64,000 nucleotides of DNA from Brevibacillus dissolubilis (GTDB lineage: Bacteria; Bacillota; Bacilli; Brevibacillales; Brevibacillaceae), in contig NZ_VCNA01000009.1 in the NCBI RefSeq assembly GCF_006170445.1, positions 62,001 through 126,000 on the forward strand, read 5' to 3'. The notes beneath the pieces are model-generated. The model worked only from the letters and a program-made list of their open reading frames with translations, did not search any database and was not told where the DNA came from. Made by a program: the position numbers and the translations under genes. Positions 50,586 through 60,100 of this stretch are shown one piece after another; positions within the stretch are counted from its first letter, which is position 1, and every line of letters begins with the position of its first letter.

Positions 50586-53500
50586 ATGAGAAAACATGGA
50601 TTAGTGGTACTGCGGATCATTACTCTGTTTGCCATGTTGTTAACCATGATAACTCAACCGTTCGTCAACGCAGCCTCCGCTGCGTCACCGTATGCCAACT
50701 ACCTCAGTTTTGACGGGGCAGATGATACGGTCGCTCTGTCTGGACTCGCCGTCAATACGGCAGCTGGCGGTAAAAACACTGTTCAATTTTGGATGAACTG
50801 GAATGGTGTGAACCCTGTCATGCCTTTTGGCTGGGCAGGCTCTTATGATCTGGAGTTTGCCAGCGGTTACTTTGGTTTTAATACAGGTTTTGGTGAAGTC
50901 TATGGAATTTCATCTGCCAGCCTGAAAAACCAATGGGTACACGTCACCGCCATCTTCACGAACGGCATGCCGGACACCAATGAACTTTATATTAACGGGG
51001 TAAAACAGACACTCGTCCGTTATTTGAGCACCAACGCTACATCACGTTCGGCCAGCACGACAGCCTTCATATCCGGCTGGGGCCGCTCGACTGGCTACAA
51101 ATTCTCCGGAAGCCTCGCAGATGTCCGCATCTGGAATTATGCCCGCACCCCTGAAGAGATTCAGGCAGACCCTTATGCTGTCCTCTCAGGTGATGAACAA
51201 GGACTTATTGGTTACTACAAATTACATTCCATCGCGACAGGCAAAGTCTATTCTGCCAGCGCGAACAATCCTAATCCGGGGGTCAGCAGCGGCTTCCCTG
51301 CTCCACAGCTGTTCCCGAACACGACCTCTCTGACAGATACCACAGCGACACTTGAATGGAGTCCCCTCTCTCAAGCGACAAGCTACACACTTATGCGGGA
51401 CGGTAAGGAAATCTATTCGGGGACCGATGCGGTTTTTGCTGACAGCCAGCTCACCCCATCCACCGCTTACCAATACGGCGTCATCGCCAAGAACAGCTTT
51501 GGTGAAAGCAGGCCCGTCCCTTACAGCGTGACGACCCGCGCAGCCTCTCTCACCATTCCGACTAATTTCACCGGTACGCCAGGCACGAACCAAGTGGATC
51601 TCAAGTGGGACCCTGTCACCAATGCCACCGGCTACGTGCTCAAACGCAACGGCGAAGTGATCTACACAGGCGCACAATCCAGCTACACCGATCTCAAATT
51701 ACTGGCTGCTACTGACTATGAATACACCATCTTTGCAACTGCGACCGATGCAGAAAGCCAGCCAGCCACCATCTCCGTGCGCACCAACAGCCTGACCCTG
51801 ACAGAACCGTCCAATTCCATCGTGATGGATGCCAAGGACGATGAATACCGTCTCACCAATCTGGCGGTCAATACAGCAGCAGGCGGCAGAAACACCGTAG
51901 AATTCTGGATGAACTGGAATGGTGCAACCGCCGCGATGATGCCATTCGGCTGGGATTCCGGCTATGACTTGGAGTTCGTCAACGGTTTCTTCGGGTTCAA
52001 CTCCTCCGAAAACAATGTCATCGGGATCTCTTCTTCCAGTCTGAAAAACAGATGGGTACACGTAGCCGCTGTCTTCTACAACGGCGTACCGACCCTCGAT
52101 AACCTTGAGCTTTATATCAACGGTCAAAAACAAGTTCTGCAACAAGCCATCGGTCCTGTTGCCCGCTACACCAAAAGCGCAACACCAGGTGCTTATCTCT
52201 CCGGCTGGGGCCGCTCCACAGGCTACAAGTTCGGCGGCAAAATCGCCAACCTCCGCATCTGGAACCAAGCCCGCACCCAATCTGAGATTCAGATGAGCAT
52301 GAATAATGACATCATCACGTCTGCAACCGGGCTGATCGGCTCCTGGAATCCAGACCCGATTTCCACAGGTCTCGTGTATGACCAAAGCGGCCGCAACCAT
52401 GGCATCGCCAAAGGTTTTGCCCAACCAGCCATCAATCCAACCGTAGCTTCTAAAGACGCGGCGAACATTACACTCCAATGGCAAAAGGTTGCGACGACTC
52501 AACCGATCTCGTATCAATTGAAACGCGACGGTGCACTGGTCTATGAAGGCGATGCAACTACCTTCCAGGACACCAATCTCGAAGCCAACAAAGAATACAC
52601 CTACACCCTCATCGCCAAGGATCTGTTGGGCGAGAGCGCACCATTCATCGTGACCGCGAAAACAGATCAAGCAACACTGCCTGTACCAACCTCTCTGGCA
52701 GGCGTACCGACTCATGATACCGTCAGCCTCACATGGGATGACTCTACAGATCCAAGCGTCACCTATGCGGTATACCGCAACGATGCACTGATCTATACAG
52801 GCGATGCCAACAGCTTCACCGATTCTGGCCTGACTGCTGAGACCGAGTACACCTACTCCGTCTACGCGAAGAAAGACACACTGAGCAGCGCACCAGCAAC
52901 CGTCATCGTGAAAACTCTGCCGGCACCAGTCGTCATTCCAGCTGCACCAACGAACCTGAAGGCTGTACCTTCGCAAGATACAGTCACACTCACATGGGAT
53001 GCAAGCCAAGATGCGACGGTCACCTACTCCGTCTACCGTGGAGATGCGGCAGTCTACAACGGCCCTGCAGCCACCTTCACCGATACCAAGCTGCAACCGT
53101 CCACCAGCTACACCTACAAGGTCACAGCGAGTAATACCGCAGGTGCAAGTGAACCAGCCATGATCACCACCAGAACACTGGCTCCTGTCCTTGCTCCACC
53201 GACCAACATCAGAAAAACCGAGAACGAAACATCGATCGCCCTTGACTGGGATCAAGTCACCGGAGCCACTTCTTATGAAGTCTACCGGAATGGCATAAAG
53301 CTCGGTAATGCGTACTACAGCGAGTATTTCAGCGAATTCACCGAGTCCAACCTGACACCAGGCACCACCTACACGTACAGCATCGTGTCCAAAAACAGCA
53401 CGTCCACAAGCCAACCGTCTACGGTTACTGCTACGACCAAGCTGATCGCCACGGCTCCTGCTGCCCCAGTCAATCTGAAGGTAACCAATGTGAGCTACAA

Positions 53501-56500
53501 CAGCGTTGCCATCACGTGGGATGCGGATGCGCAAGCAACCTCTTACCGTATTCTGCGCAACGGCAGCTACAGTGGTACGTCTTACACCAACAGCTACACC
53601 GATAAATCCGCATCGTCCCAGCAGACTTACAATTACACCGTAGTGGCAATCAACCGGATCGGCGAGAGCACCGCATCTGCACCGCTCAGCGTCACCACAC
53701 CGTCCGCACCGGCACCAGCGGCAGTTACTAACCTGCGGACCACCGACGTCAAGGACGTATCTGTTTCCATCGCATGGGATCATGTGGCGACCGGTACTGC
53801 TAACGAGTATCATATCTACCGCAACGGTACCAAAGTCACGTCCAATTCGATCGCATTCTCTAACAGCAACACCTATAAAGACACCAACGTGAAACCAGAC
53901 ACCGACTACACCTATACGGTTTACGCGTACAACTATGGAACACTCAGCCCGGCTGCAACCATCACGGTCAGAACTCTGCCGCCAAGCGTTCCATATCCGG
54001 CAACTCCAGTGAATCTGCAGGGTGTACCGACATCCAGCAGTGTGGCACTGACATGGGAGCCATCAGAAAATGCTGCCTCCTACTACATCACACGCAACAA
54101 TTCACTGATCAAAACAGTCACCACGAACAGCTACACCGACACGAACCTCACCGCCGACAAGTCTTACACCTATGGCGTCATCGCAGTGAACTCCATCGGT
54201 CTGCAAAGCAATCCAGCCACCATCACAGTTAAAACACTAGGTCTGCCACCAGCGACACCAACCAGCTTTACCGCAGTCACCACGGAGTACCATGCAACAC
54301 TCTCCTGGACGGCCGTATCCGGTGCTACGACCTATGAGCTCAAGCGTGACAATCAAGTGGTCTACACAGGCTCTGCTACCAGCTTCACCAACGAGAGCCT
54401 GACTCCAGCCACCACGTACACCTACACGCTCACAGCGAAAAACACAGCAGGCTCAAGCCAACCGGCGACCCTGAGCGTCACAACCAAAGAAGTGCCGCCA
54501 GCAACAGCCGTACCGTCAACACCAACCAATTTTGCCGCTAATCCAACCGCTTCTAACGTAACTCTCGCTTGGAATGCAGCGGATCAGGCAAAAACCTATG
54601 AACTCAAACGTGACGGTCAAGTGATCTACACAGGAACGCAGACCACCTACGCAGATTACAACATCCAATCTGACCGTACCTATGTCTACACCCTCACCGC
54701 AGTCAACGAGCTGGGTGCATCCGAACCAGCCAGCCTGCGTGTGACTACTCCGAATCCGTACCATATCGGACCGAATGCACCAACCAATCTGACAGGCGAG
54801 ACCACAGAGACCAGCGCTACCCTCACTTGGGACCCTGCCCTCTCTGACACATGGGTGTACTTCATCTCCCGTGACGGCCAGCCAATCGCAGATAATGTCA
54901 AAGGCAACACCTTCACCGACAACGGTCTGACTCCAGGCAACACCTATGAATACAGCGTAACCGCCTTTAACGCATGGGATTGGAGCACAGCCACTGTTAT
55001 CACAGTAACAACCAAGGTACCAGCACCTGTCGCACCACAAGCACCAACCAATTTCGCTGCTGTCACAACCGATCAGACCGCTGCCCTCACATGGGATGCT
55101 TCCGCCAACGCGGCCACCTATGAGCTCAAACGCGGCAATCAAGTGATCTACAGCGGACCGAATGTAAGCTTCACCGACACAGGCCTGACCCCGTCTACCG
55201 CTTACACATACACACTCACAGCGAAAAATGACACAGGCACAAGTGAAGCAGTCACCCTCACCGTCACCACCAAGGAATCGACAGCTGTACCAGCGACACC
55301 AACCAATTTTAGAGGTACAGCGGGTGACACCTATATCAGTCTCACATGGAACCAAGTATCTGGCGCAACCTCCTACGAAGTGAAAAAAGGCAGCACCGTG
55401 ATGTGGACCGGAACCAACAACAGCATCTCCGCCAACAACCTGACTCCGTCCACCACCTACACCTTCACTGTCGTTGCAATCAACCAATACGGCAAAAGTG
55501 CTCCGGCAACCATCACGGTAACAACACTGGCTCCACCACCGCCAGAAACCGGAGTACCGACACCACAGAACTTCCGGGGAGAAGCAACCGATAACGGGAT
55601 CGTCCTCACGTGGGATGCGGTTCCAATCCAGGCAGGCTACTATCTGGAGCGCAATGACGGCTGGTTCCAGTTCCTCAGCGGCAGAACGACTACCTTTACC
55701 GACACGGAAGTGGAACCAGGTGTGACCTACACCTACCAAATCTTCACCGATGACGGTGAGAATCCGCTCAGCCAACCAGCCACCGTCACTGTCACGGCAA
55801 AAGCATCGACAACGCAACCTCCGCAGATGGCTACTCCGGTCAATCTCGCGGCCGAAGCAACCGAACAAGGCATCCGCCTCACATGGGATGCAGTAGCCGA
55901 CGCAGAATCCTATGACATCGTCCGCACCGGCGGCGAAGAATTCTTCACCATGACCAACTCCAACAGCTACCTCGATACGAGCGTAACTCCGGGCGTGACT
56001 TACACCTACTACATCAAAGCCAACCATTCTGAAATGATGTCCAGTGAGCAAGCCAGCATTACAGCAAGAGCGCTGGATGCTGCTCCAGTCGTGACAATCC
56101 CAGCTACACCGGTGAATTTTGCCGGTGCAGCTGAGGAGACCAGCGCCACCCTCACATGGGATGCTGTCTCCGGTGCACTCTCCTACGAGCTGAAGCGTGA
56201 CGATCAGGTCATCTACACGGGTACAGACACCAGCTACACGGACCAAGGCCTCACTGCTTCCACCACGTACACCTACACCGTGGCAGCGGTCAATGAAGCA
56301 GGCGTAAGCGCGGCAGCGACCACAAGCGTAACGACCAAAACACCAGTACCACCTGCTCCAGTTCTTGCAACACCTGAACTCAAGGCCAGCCTCAACGGCT
56401 CTACAGCCAACCTCAGCTGGAACGATGTCGCAGCCGATGCAGAATACGAACTGAAGCGCAATGGCACTACCATCTACAAAGGAAAAAGCACCTCGTTCCA

Positions 56501-56873
56501 AGACAGCAATCTGCCAGCCGCAAGCGAGTTTTACTACGTGCTGAGAGCCACCTTGGGCACTGCTTCTGCCGAGGACGATGCAACACTCTACACGCTGGCG
56601 AACCGTCCGCGCAAAGCAGAGGTGCTCGAAGCTACCGAAACCAGCCTCACCTTCACGTGGGACACCAACGGAAACCCAGCCACCACTGAATACAAAGTCG
56701 TGGCAGACAACGGTTTCGAAACCGGATGGAGCACAGACATCATCGTCACCATGACCGGTCTGGCCCCAGCTGAACATTACAAAATCTGGATCGTAGCCCG
56801 CAGCAAAGACGGTGTTGAAACGAAGAGCGAATTCATCAACGCCAAAACCGCAGGCAAGAACAATAACAAATAG
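50586..56873 (+). CDS. Giant secreted LamG-FN3 protein 1
   Basis: 2095 residues. Signal peptide ('LFAMLLTMITQPFVNAASA'), first LamG-like lectin fold (about 34-210, 'NTVQFWMNWNG', 'WVHVTAIF', 'FSGSLADVRIWN'), two FN3 modules, a second LamG fold (about 410-590), then 17 more FN3 modules, each about 85 residues with the 'LTWD...A..YELKR' and 'TP.T.YTYT' pattern, 19 in all. No enzyme domain, SLH, LysM or LPXTG anchor is visible; it ends KNNNK. Start at 50586 follows GGAGGG. Probably a glycan-binding surface or matrix protein. Confidence 0.9.
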   Translation: MRKHGLVVLRIITLFAMLLTMITQPFVNAASAASPYANYLSFDGADDTVALSGLAVNTAAGGKNTVQFWMNWNGVNPVMPFGWAGSYDLEFASGYFGFNTGFGEVYGISSASLKNQWVHVTAIFTNGMPDTNELYINGVKQTLVRYLSTNATSRSASTTAFISGWGRSTGYKFSGSLADVRIWNYARTPEEIQADPYAVLSGDEQGLIGYYKLHSIATGKVYSASANNPNPGVSSGFPAPQLFPNTTSLTDTTATLEWSPLSQATSYTLMRDGKEIYSGTDAVFADSQLTPSTAYQYGVIAKNSFGESRPVPYSVTTRAASLTIPTNFTGTPGTNQVDLKWDPVTNATGYVLKRNGEVIYTGAQSSYTDLKLLAATDYEYTIFATATDAESQPATISVRTNSLTLTEPSNSIVMDAKDDEYRLTNLAVNTAAGGRNTVEFWMNWNGATAAMMPFGWDSGYDLEFVNGFFGFNSSENNVIGISSSSLKNRWVHVAAVFYNGVPTLDNLELYINGQKQVLQQAIGPVARYTKSATPGAYLSGWGRSTGYKFGGKIANLRIWNQARTQSEIQMSMNNDIITSATGLIGSWNPDPISTGLVYDQSGRNHGIAKGFAQPAINPTVASKDAANITLQWQKVATTQPISYQLKRDGALVYEGDATTFQDTNLEANKEYTYTLIAKDLLGESAPFIVTAKTDQATLPVPTSLAGVPTHDTVSLTWDDSTDPSVTYAVYRNDALIYTGDANSFTDSGLTAETEYTYSVYAKKDTLSSAPATVIVKTLPAPVVIPAAPTNLKAVPSQDTVTLTWDASQDATVTYSVYRGDAAVYNGPAATFTDTKLQPSTSYTYKVTASNTAGASEPAMITTRTLAPVLAPPTNIRKTENETSIALDWDQVTGATSYEVYRNGIKLGNAYYSEYFSEFTESNLTPGTTYTYSIVSKNSTSTSQPSTVTATTKLIATAPAAPVNLKVTNVSYNSVAITWDADAQATSYRILRNGSYSGTSYTNSYTDKSASSQQTYNYTVVAINRIGESTASAPLSVTTPSAPAPAAVTNLRTTDVKDVSVSIAWDHVATGTANEYHIYRNGTKVTSNSIAFSNSNTYKDTNVKPDTDYTYTVYAYNYGTLSPAATITVRTLPPSVPYPATPVNLQGVPTSSSVALTWEPSENAASYYITRNNSLIKTVTTNSYTDTNLTADKSYTYGVIAVNSIGLQSNPATITVKTLGLPPATPTSFTAVTTEYHATLSWTAVSGATTYELKRDNQVVYTGSATSFTNESLTPATTYTYTLTAKNTAGSSQPATLSVTTKEVPPATAVPSTPTNFAANPTASNVTLAWNAADQAKTYELKRDGQVIYTGTQTTYADYNIQSDRTYVYTLTAVNELGASEPASLRVTTPNPYHIGPNAPTNLTGETTETSATLTWDPALSDTWVYFISRDGQPIADNVKGNTFTDNGLTPGNTYEYSVTAFNAWDWSTATVITVTTKVPAPVAPQAPTNFAAVTTDQTAALTWDASANAATYELKRGNQVIYSGPNVSFTDTGLTPSTAYTYTLTAKNDTGTSEAVTLTVTTKESTAVPATPTNFRGTAGDTYISLTWNQVSGATSYEVKKGSTVMWTGTNNSISANNLTPSTTYTFTVVAINQYGKSAPATITVTTLAPPPPETGVPTPQNFRGEATDNGIVLTWDAVPIQAGYYLERNDGWFQFLSGRTTTFTDTEVEPGVTYTYQIFTDDGENPLSQPATVTVTAKASTTQPPQMATPVNLAAEATEQGIRLTWDAVADAESYDIVRTGGEEFFTMTNSNSYLDTSVTPGVTYTYYIKANHSEMMSSEQASITARALDAAPVVTIPATPVNFAGAAEETSATLTWDAVSGALSYELKRDDQVIYTGTDTSYTDQGLTASTTYTYTVAAVNEAGVSAAATTSVTTKTPVPPAPVLATPELKASLNGSTANLSWNDVAADAEYELKRNGTTIYKGKSTSFQDSNLPAASEFYYVLRATLGTASAEDDATLYTLANRPRKAEVLEATETSLTFTWDTNGNPATTEYKVVADNGFETGWSTDIIVTMTGLAPAEHYKIWIVARSKDGVETKSEFINAKTAGKNNNK

Positions 56874-56892
56874 ATTCGTCCCAGAAAAACCG

Positions 56893-56941
56893 AAAGACCC
56901 CTTAGCTGTCAGCAGTGACAAGTTAAGGGGTCTTTCCTTTT
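56893..56941 (+). terminator. Terminator of LamG-FN3 gene 1
   Basis: AAAGACCCCTTA pairs with TAAGGGGTCTTT around an 18-22 base loop, then CCTTTT. Confidence 0.75.
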
Positions 56942-57028
56942 GAGACAATGTTCACATTTCAGACGCATTTCCCTCTCCCTTTATTAAAATAAATTATTAT
57001 CTATCTCCAACCCAAAACGTTTCAATGC

Positions 57029-57048
57029 TATAATGGCTATAGGACTAA
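57029..57048 (+). promoter_or_regulatory. Promoter/leader motif of LamG-FN3 gene 2
   Basis: TATAAT (57029-57034) followed after three bases by TATAGGACTAA (57038-57048), the same element as before gene 1. The start codon follows 112 bases later, against 114 in gene 1. Confidence 0.45.
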
Positions 57049-57160
57049 ATTCATACATATCTAGCCGAATATGTAAGCCTTTAGACCCACTGATTTAACA
57101 TTTGTCTTATTTTGTTTTCCGTTTTAAAAATCTTCAGGATATAACAAAGGAGGAGAATGG

Positions 57161-60100
57161 ATGAAAAAGTATGGAAACCTAGGCTTACGGGTTCTCATCC
57201 TGTTCGCCATGTTTTTCACCACGATTTTTCAACCGATGGGCGCAGTACAGGCTGCTGCGTCACCGTATGGGAACTCCCTCAGCTTTGACGGGGTGGACGA
57301 TACGATAGCATTATCCAATCTTCCTGTCAACACGGCGACAGGAGGGAAAAACACGGTTCAATTCTGGATGTATTGGACCGGGAAAGCCCCCGTGATGCCA
57401 TTTGGCTGGGCAGGATCTTATGATCTTGAGTTTACCAGCGGCTATTTTGGTTTTAACACGGGTAACGGGGATGTCTTCGGGATTCCGTCGACCAACCTGA
57501 AAAACCAATGGGTGCACGTCACCGCCGTCTTCACCAATGGTCTGCCTGACACCAACGAGCTCTACATCAATGGTGTGAAGCAAACGATCAAGCGCTATGT
57601 CGGGACAAGCTCGATCTCCCGCAGTGCCAGCACCACCGCTTTTATCTCCGGCTGGGGCCGCTCCACCGGATACAAATTTGCAGGAAGCCTTGCAGATGTG
57701 CGGATTTGGAACGTAGCCCGCACGCCGGAAGCCATCCAAGCCGACTACAATACGGTACTGAATGGTGATGAACAAGGACTTATCGCTTACTACAAATTAG
57801 ACACGATCGCCACAGGCAAGGTCTATCCAGCTGTATCCAACAGTGCACCGGGGATCAGCAGCGGATTCGCCGCTCCTGCACTCGCTCCACATACCACTAC
57901 GCTGACAGACACCACGGCTGCACTCGCCTGGAGCCCGGTCTCCACAGCGACAGCCTACACAGTTACCCGTGATGGTCAAGTGATCTACAGCGGGGCTGAT
58001 ACCATGACAACCGACAAAGATCTCACAGCCGCGACCGCGTACCAATTCGCAGTGACCGCGCAGAACAGCTTTGGCGAAAGCAAGCCAGTGCCTTACTCTG
58101 TGACGACCCGTGAAGTGACACTCGCACAGCCTGCTAACTTCTTAGGCACACCAAGCTCCAACAGCGTGGCTCTCACATGGGATGCCGTGACCGATGCGAC
58201 AGGCTACGTGCTCAAGCGCAACGGCGCTGCCGTTTATACTGGATCAGCCACCACTTTTCACGATCAGAATCTGCTGGCTGATACCGACTATACCTACACA
58301 CTGGCGGCGACATCTGCCAACGCAGAGAGCCAGCCTGTCTCACTCAACGTCCGTACGACCAGCATTGTTGTGGGACAACCCTCCACCTCTGTTACGATGG
58401 ATGGCCAAGATGATGAATACCGCTTCACCAACCTTGCTGTCAACACAACAGCAGGCGGCAAAAACACCGTGGAATTCTGGATGAACTGGAACGGCACGAG
58501 CAGCCAGATGCCATTCGGCTGGGATACTGGCTACAATCTGGAGTTCGTCGGCGGCTACTTCGGTTTCAACTCTTCTGAAAATAATGTGATGGGTGTCTCT
58601 GCCGCTCCGCTGAAAGGCAAGTGGGTACACGTAGCAGCCGTATTCACCAACGGCGTGCCAACCATCGACAATCTTGAACTCTACATCAACGGACAAAAGC
58701 AGCCCCTGATCCAAGGGATGGGCACCACCGCCCGTTACGGCAAGTCCGCAACTCCGACCGCATACCTCTCTGGCTGGGGACGCACTACTGGATACAAGTT
58801 TGGCGGAAAAGTAGCCAACCTCCGTATCTGGGATCATGCCCGCAGTCAGGCACAGATTCAGAACAGCATCAATCAAGATGTGCTGACTGGCGCATCCGGT
58901 CTGATCGGTTCGTGGAATCCGAGCCTGATCGCAACCGGGTCCGTCTATGACCTGGGCGGGGGCAACAACGGGACAGCCAAAGGCTTTACCCAGCCACAGC
59001 TCTTCCCGTCCGCAACCGCTCAAGATACCAGCAGCATCACAATCCAATGGTCCAAGATCGCTCCTTCGGAAACCATCCGCTATGTGCTCAAGCGCGACGG
59101 CGTACAGGTGTATGAAGGCCAAGACGCATCTTTTACCGACACCCGCTTGGAAGCGAACAAAGAATATGTCTACACCCTGATTGCCAAAGACAGCTTCGGG
59201 GAAACAGCTCCATACATCATCAACGCGAAAACAGAAGCATCCCTTGTAGACACACCAACCAATCTGGCAGCAGTCCCTACTGCTAACACCGTCGCTCTCA
59301 CATGGGATGACGCAGCAGATGAAACTGTCACCTATGCCGTCTACCGCAACGATTCGCCAGTATATGGCGGCGATGCCAACAGCTTCACCGATACCGCCCT
59401 CACACCAGAAACCGAGTACACCTATTCCGTGTACGCGAAAAAAGACAGCTACACTAGCGCCCCTGCAACCGTGACGGTGAAAACACTCGAAGCACCCGTG
59501 CTTCCGCCAGTGACGCCAACCGGTTTCAAAGCAGAGCCGACAGATACGTCCGTCACCCTCACATGGGATGCACAGAGCAACTCTGCTGCCTATACGCTCT
59601 ACCGCAATGATGTGGAGATCGTCACAGGTCCGAATACGTCCTACACCGACACCGGCCTGACCGCAGGCACCAGCTACACCTACAAGGTGATTGCAGCCAA
59701 CAAAGCAGGTCAAAGCCAAGCGGCATCTGTTACCGTCACCACCAAGCTGTCTGCACCTGCCAATCTGCGGATCGGTGAAATCACCACCGATTCGATCGAA
59801 GTACTCTGGGATGGACAGCCTGGATTGACCTATGAAATGTATGCCAATGGTCGATCCGTACTTGGCGCCTATACCAACTACCGTAAGCTTACCGACCTGA
59901 CACACGCTACGACCTATACGATTGAGCTTTATGCAAAACCATCATACAATGGCACCCCAAGCATGCCAGCCAAGATTCAGGCAACGACCCTGACCGCTCC
60001 AACACCGGAAGCACCTGCTACTTTCACAGCGGAGGCGACAGACAAGACCGTCAGCCTGAGCTGGCCGAAGGTAGACAATGCGGAATTCTACACGATTACC

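Noticed and set aside
51699-53813. 704-codon open frame antisense to LamG-FN3 gene 1
   Set aside because: Produced by the biased codon use of FN3 repeats; peptide rich in Cys, Arg and Gly without domain pattern or ribosome site. The same holds for the frames at 54516-56948 and 58340-59905.
57045-57075. Sigma-D-like boxes (TAAA, 14 bases, GCCGAATAT) before LamG-FN3 gene 2
   Set aside because: The -10 has an extra base and no counterpart exists before the paralogue.
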